A DNA stretch of 64,000 nucleotides from an uncultured Methanomassiliicoccales archaeon (GTDB taxonomy: Archaea > Thermoplasmatota > Thermoplasmata > Methanomassiliicoccales > Methanomethylophilaceae), in assembly GCA_934702355.1 (NCBI GenBank), contig CAKUXX010000007.1:82492-146491 (forward strand). The letters are read 5' to 3'. Each line of letters starts with the position of its first letter. Position 1 is the first letter of the stretch. The notes under the pieces are model-generated. The model did no database searches, was not told the origin of the DNA, and saw only the letters and a program-made list of their open reading frames with translations. Below are positions 59,973 through 64,000 of this stretch, piece by piece. The position numbers and the translations under genes are program-made.

Positions 59973-61238
59973 ATGATATCGGAGTTCACGCTGGAGAACT
60001 TCGGCCCCTTCAGGGACAGAGCGGTGCTGGACTTCAGGACCACGAAGCTGAAGGATCCGAAGGACAACATAATCGACACTCCCGACGGCGGTTCCGTCCT
60101 CTCGTCGATAGCGATATTCGGATCCAACGCCAGCGGGAAATCCTGCATCGTCAATGCCATGGGGCTGCTGTCCGAACTCATGAGGTTCCCGCTTCCTGCG
60201 AACGTTCCGATGCCGTACAACCCGTTCAGACTCTCCCCCGACACAAGGTCCGCACCCACATCCATGGGCATACGCATCTATCACCGCGGGACGCTGTACG
60301 ACTATTCGCTGTCATACGATTCCAGGGAGGTCGTCTCCGAGTCGCTGTACTACTACCCGAACGGAAAGCGCACAAAGGTGTTCTCCCGCGACGGGGATTC
60401 GTACATCTGTTCCGCGAAAGGATCCAAGGTGAAGCTCGGAGGTCTGTCCGGGATGACAGGAAGGAACTCGACATTCGTCTCCGTGGCCGCGCAGTTCAAC
60501 CATGACATCTGCCTGGATGTCGTGGATGCGATGTCGTCGGTATCCGTGCTCCCAGGGGACATGGGCGCGCTTCTGGATCAGACCGTGGACGAGATGGAGA
60601 GGGATCAGGGATTCAAGGAGCTGGTCATCGAGGGATTGCTCGCTGCCGATTTCGGGATAGACGGCCTGAACGGCTCGGTCCGCGGGACCAAGACGTCCGG
60701 GACCGACGATGCCGCCCCGTTCAGGTCCGCAGGCTTCAGGATGGCAGCGGGAGAGGCGGATCCGAACAGACTTCAGCTCAGTGTGAGCCGCAGGGTCGAT
60801 ACGGACGGGGTTACCGATGCGGACCGCACATTCCCGTACGTCATGGAGTCCAGCGGGACCATCAGGATGCTGTGCATCATCGGACCCGTCATCCGCACCC
60901 TCCGCTCCGGCGGGACCTTGGCGGTGGATGAGTTCGGATCCTACCTGGACAGCGACATCTGCAGATGGATAATAGGGCTGTTCTCGGGGGACAGGAACAG
61001 GAAGGGGGCGCAGCTGGTGTTCAACACCCATAACCAGCTGCTCATGGACACCGACTGCCTGTTCAGGAGGGACCAGATCTACATCGCATCCAAAGACCGT
61101 TCGAGTCAGGCGTCGGAGCTGTACTCGCTCTCGGACTTCAGCATCCGCAAGAACTACGATCCCCGCAAAGGCTTCGCTCTGGGGAAGTTCGGGGGAAGGC
61201 CCTTGATCATGGACGAGGGGTGGTTGGAGGATGAATGA
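59973..61238 (+). CDS. RloA/AbiLi-like COG1106 ATPase
   Basis: 421 residues. Walker A IFGSNASGKSCIVNAM, signature-like region MESSGTIRML, Walker B TLAVDEFGSYLD and FNTHNQLLMD. It is paired with an RloB gene that overlaps its last 8 bases, the arrangement of AbiL-type phage defence, where the ATPase senses infection and the Toprim partner acts as the effector. TATA-like TATATAAATAT lies 25 bases upstream, and ATATACAGTATAT (59952-59964) is a palindrome at the transcription start. Confidence 0.82.
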   Translation: MISEFTLENFGPFRDRAVLDFRTTKLKDPKDNIIDTPDGGSVLSSIAIFGSNASGKSCIVNAMGLLSELMRFPLPANVPMPYNPFRLSPDTRSAPTSMGIRIYHRGTLYDYSLSYDSREVVSESLYYYPNGKRTKVFSRDGDSYICSAKGSKVKLGGLSGMTGRNSTFVSVAAQFNHDICLDVVDAMSSVSVLPGDMGALLDQTVDEMERDQGFKELVIEGLLAADFGIDGLNGSVRGTKTSGTDDAAPFRSAGFRMAAGEADPNRLQLSVSRRVDTDGVTDADRTFPYVMESSGTIRMLCIIGPVIRTLRSGGTLAVDEFGSYLDSDICRWIIGLFSGDRNRKGAQLVFNTHNQLLMDTDCLFRRDQIYIASKDRSSQASELYSLSDFSIRKNYDPRKGFALGKFGGRPLIMDEGWLEDE

Positions 61239-61833
61239 TAGGAGGTCCGGAAGGAGGAGCGGGACAAGGGCCCCGCTCAGAACCGTGTTCGCTGTGGTGG
61301 AGGGTGCTTCCGAGAAGATCTACCTGGAACGCCTCCGCAGACTCAACACTGGCATATCGGTCAGGATCAGGGTCACCAATCAGAAAAAGGCCGTCGATAT
61401 CGTGTCTGAATGCCTCAGATTGTCCGAACGCGAACATACGCTGCCATCTGATGCCCGTGTCGTGATATTCGATTCCGATGCCGTATCCGAAGAGGATATG
61501 ATCGAGGCAAAGGCTCTTGCCTCGAAGAACGGGATAATCATCGCAACGTCCAACCTCTGCTTCGAATATTGGCTGTTGCTGCATCTCGAGGAACCTCCGA
61601 TGCGTCTGGACAGATACGACCTCTATGCGGATGAGCTCACGGGATTACTTGGCAGAACGTACGTCAAATCTAAAGGGCTGGGGGATGCCATCACCCCTAA
61701 ATCGGTCTCCGATGCGATTGCGCGTGCGAAGAAGAGGTTGCCTTCCGGCGATCCGGCGGATTGCCACAGGAAATTGAATTCAACGTGCATGCATAATGTG
61801 GCCGGAATCCTGTTGAGCGGAAAAAGGGATTGA
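61231..61833 (+). CDS. RloB-family Toprim-like protein (AbiLii-like)
   Basis: 200 residues. Toprim-type residues are visible: the Glu in FAVVEGASEKIYLERL and the DxD in VVIFDSDAVSEEDM, followed by SNLCFEYWLLLHLEEP typical of RloB. A basic N-terminus (RRSGRRSGTR) may touch nucleic acid. It is presumably the nuclease effector of the pair with the ATPase encoded upstream. Start ATG 61231 with SD TTGGAGG; a GATAGGAGG follows. Confidence 0.85.
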   Translation: MNDRRSGRRSGTRAPLRTVFAVVEGASEKIYLERLRRLNTGISVRIRVTNQKKAVDIVSECLRLSEREHTLPSDARVVIFDSDAVSEEDMIEAKALASKNGIIIATSNLCFEYWLLLHLEEPPMRLDRYDLYADELTGLLGRTYVKSKGLGDAITPKSVSDAIARAKKRLPSGDPADCHRKLNSTCMHNVAGILLSGKRD

Positions 61834-61991
61834 GCCTGGTGTTTCCACAATATATGAATCCTGCAGAGCACGAAATCCAGGATGATCCGTATCTCGGTCG
61901 CACCATGCAATGCGGTTGGGTCCCGATGTCCGTTCTTTGAACAGGGATACTGCCACCATCCACCCCCTTTCATCTGGAGCAATTGTTCCAT

Positions 61992-64000
61992 ATGAAAGGA
62001 GAATACGAAAGCAAATCAGTAGCGAAGCTGCTGGCAGTCACCATGGTCTTTGCCCTGGCGTTTGTCGCGGTCGGAGCTATTGTAACCAGCGACATCGATG
62101 CTACAGGTCCTGCACCAGAATCATCGATGGTAGGGGATGATTTCCTCAAGCTGGAAAAGGACGGAGTCATCACTCTCGAGAAAGATGTGACCCTCACCTC
62201 CAAAGTAAATGTCAGTAAAGACCTCAAAGTCATACTGAATGGACATACAATTAACTCAAATTATAGCGTCTTTGCTATTGAGGGCGTAACCGGCAGTGAT
62301 GGAAGTCACAATGGTGTAGGTCTATACAAAGATATAGACTTGGCCATTGATGGAACTGTAAAAGGTTCGGCAATCATTTCAAAAGGAATGGTCGTATCCA
62401 ACTGGTACAACCCTGACTGTACACTCACCGTGAATGGAGGTACATATGAAGGTTCATGGGGATTCCTGTGGTATGCACCTGGTGGGCTCAATGCTAGTTC
62501 GAAATCTACTATTTCGGTAAGTGATGCTACTATCAATGCTACCGATGTTGGGGTGTGGGCATCCAACGGTACTCACAAGAGTCTCGTTATAACAGAGTCG
62601 ACAATAACCTCAAAAGATACGGGAATATATGCCTCTACAGTTATCACGACAACAATAACCAACACCACTGTCAATGCTGATAATTCTGGCGTTGAAATCA
62701 AAGCAGGCGAAGCAATCATCACGAATTCAAAGATTTCCGGTACATACACGCTTTGTACAGGGGAATTGAACAATAATGGAACCGGGAGTGGTAGCGCTGC
62801 ATTGAATATAAACAACGCATACAACAAAGATGCTGGAACAACCGTGACGGATGTTACAGTAGACAAGAATACAGTTATCACTGACAAATCGAAATCCAAC
62901 ATTCCTGTTCAGTTGGCTGTCGGAAAGAATGCAAAAACCAATGAAGATTATCTTGGAAATGTTTCATTCACGGCCAACAATGGAATCACCTCCAACCAGA
63001 TTTCTGTTGTAAAAGTGTCTGTTAATCCAAATGATACAAGGACCATAACAATCGGAACCTCTAAGGTCGTCATACAGGATAAAGTAAATGACGAAGTTAA
63101 GATTGAAGCAGGGACACAGCTCGTCATCGACGAAGCTGTGACAGCCACCGGAGAAAATGCCAAGATCGTCATCAACGAAGGTGCCACCCTTGTTGTGAAC
63201 GAATCTTACTCCGGACCTATCGATATCGTCACCAAAGACGGTACTACGCTGTCCGTCAATGTTACAAACCTTGTCGGAAAGTACACAGTCGAGAAGGGAT
63301 CCGTCAAATTCAACGGAGACATCACAAGCGGAGCCATCGGACTCCAGAATGGAGATGTTCTCGTACTCAATGCAAATGTTGCAGACAGTCTCACTGTGAC
63401 TGTTGCATCTGGTGCGGCCACCATCCAGGTCCCCGGAAACGTCACTGTCAACAACCTCAACATCGGAACCATTCCAATGGAGGTCGAGGGAATACTCACG
63501 GTCACCGGAGAACTCAAATCCGGCGCAGATATCACTGGAAACGGCCATATCGAATTGAAGGACAACGGTAAGATCACAATCACAGGCAACGGAAAGGTGT
63601 CCGTGGCCGTGGATGGAATCGTAGATGTTGCAACAATTGACCAGTTCAAGGCAGCGGTCGAAGCTGGATCCAGCAAGATCAACCTTATCGCTGATATCGA
63701 ATTCCCCGCACCCACATCAACCAGTACCGATGACAAGAGCTACGTCATACCTGAGGGAACCATCATTTACCTCAACGGTCACAAGCTGACCGTTTCGAAT
63801 GAGGTGTCCCTTGTCAAATCCAAGATTATTGCGAACAACTTCAACGATGACATTGAATGTGTTCAGATCAGCACAACCGGAACACTCACAATAGACACTT
63901 CCGATGTTCTCGCCAATGTCAATACAGAAGGCAACGGATCCGCTGTCGTCACAAAGGCCAAGAGTCAGACTATCTCTGGACAGTCCATCGACAACACAGC
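61992..64000 (+). CDS. Secreted adhesin-like beta-helix protein, 3' end outside the window
   Basis: 669 codons visible, no stop. N-terminal signal-like helix (KLLAVTMVFALAFVAVGAIV), then a Thr/Asn/Val/Gly-rich sequence with short recurring strands such as TLTVNGGTYEG, NVTVNNLNIGTI and IELKDNGKITITGNGKVSV, the look of a right-handed parallel beta-helix adhesin. No repeat of fixed length is exact. Base composition is clearly more AT-rich in the first 1 kb than neighbouring genes, a sign of different origin or of lax codon use in surface proteins. Probable role: attachment to host or food surfaces. Confidence 0.85.
   Translation, partial: MKGEYESKSVAKLLAVTMVFALAFVAVGAIVTSDIDATGPAPESSMVGDDFLKLEKDGVITLEKDVTLTSKVNVSKDLKVILNGHTINSNYSVFAIEGVTGSDGSHNGVGLYKDIDLAIDGTVKGSAIISKGMVVSNWYNPDCTLTVNGGTYEGSWGFLWYAPGGLNASSKSTISVSDATINATDVGVWASNGTHKSLVITESTITSKDTGIYASTVITTTITNTTVNADNSGVEIKAGEAIITNSKISGTYTLCTGELNNNGTGSGSAALNINNAYNKDAGTTVTDVTVDKNTVITDKSKSNIPVQLAVGKNAKTNEDYLGNVSFTANNGITSNQISVVKVSVNPNDTRTITIGTSKVVIQDKVNDEVKIEAGTQLVIDEAVTATGENAKIVINEGATLVVNESYSGPIDIVTKDGTTLSVNVTNLVGKYTVEKGSVKFNGDITSGAIGLQNGDVLVLNANVADSLTVTVASGAATIQVPGNVTVNNLNIGTIPMEVEGILTVTGELKSGADITGNGHIELKDNGKITITGNGKVSVAVDGIVDVATIDQFKAAVEAGSSKINLIADIEFPAPTSTSTDDKSYVIPEGTIIYLNGHKLTVSNEVSLVKSKIIANNFNDDIECVQISTTGTLTIDTSDVLANVNTEGNGSAVVTKAKSQTISGQSIDNT

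Noticed and set aside
1..64000. CRISPR arrays, rRNA genes, complete insertion sequences, replication origin
   Set aside because: No regularly spaced direct repeats, no rRNA-like stretches, no intact transposase with terminal repeats, and no orc1/cdc6 gene seen.

Overview
This 64 kb window is archaeal. Direct signs are an sn-glycerol-1-phosphate dehydrogenase gene (egsA, the archaeal lipid stereochemistry enzyme), an archaeal mevalonate cluster (XRE regulator, HMG-CoA synthase, thiolase, DUF35 protein), two KEOPS subunits (Cgi121 and Pcc1), a UPF0179 protein, and TATA boxes about 24-29 bases upstream of many start codons, which implies leaderless mRNAs. The mildly GC-rich coding sequence, bacterial-type SbcCD, desulfoferrodoxin, InlB-type repeats and a giant secreted beta-helix protein fit a host-associated Thermoplasmata methanogen of the Methanomassiliicoccales (Methanomethylophilus-like). 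That placement is inference, because no mcr, mtr or pyl gene lies in the window.

Layout. 1-6.9 kb: end of an Hsp70, a nuclease-fold Fe-S protein, an EamA transporter, PAP2 phosphatase, AhpD-like protein, inositol phosphatase and tandem PPK2 kinase. 6.9-10.2 kb: mevalonate operon and its regulator. 10.3-18.5 kb: an HTH-sbcD-sbcC operon, divergent from a PLD nuclease-helicase-DUF3427 gene, with a dense cluster of TGTAAAATC inverted repeats between them. 18.5-29.3 kb: envelope proteins, two MFS carriers, an RND/MMPL pump and a GntR-ABC operon. 29.4-33.5 kb: a MntA-like antitoxin next to a decayed HepT toxin, tRNA-Arg, a CARF-like regulator, an unlisted 50-residue gene, FKBP, tRNA-Thr and Cgi121. 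33.5-38.3 kb: leuA-leuC-leuD-leuB-pcc1, preceded by a 14-codon leader ORF with three consecutive leucine codons. 38.6-47.1 kb: a second orphan MntA, Mg2+ P-type ATPase, desulfoferrodoxin, egsA-UPF0179 and a DUF4143 ATPase. 47.8-53.8 kb: a metal-chelate ABC system with a His-tailed ATPase, a co-transcribed methyltransferase, and tandemly duplicated, partly decayed binding-protein genes. 53.8-61.8 kb: an accessory island with a 5'-truncated RecG/Schlafen-like regulator, EFR1 ferredoxin-flavodoxin, tyrosine recombinase, second DUF4143 ATPase, and two COG1106-type ATPases, one paired with RloB (AbiL-like defence). 62-64 kb: start of a secreted repeat protein that runs off the window.

The most interesting candidates are the putative leucine-responsive leader peptide in an archaeal leu operon, the SbcCD/PLD-helicase pair that seems to share operators, a 50-residue gene with a hairpin abutting its ribosome binding site, the metallophore-type cluster, and the decayed toxin-antitoxin loci. 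Several starts were moved from the longest frame, because the recurring TATA-to-start spacing or a stop/start overlap fits a different codon better.
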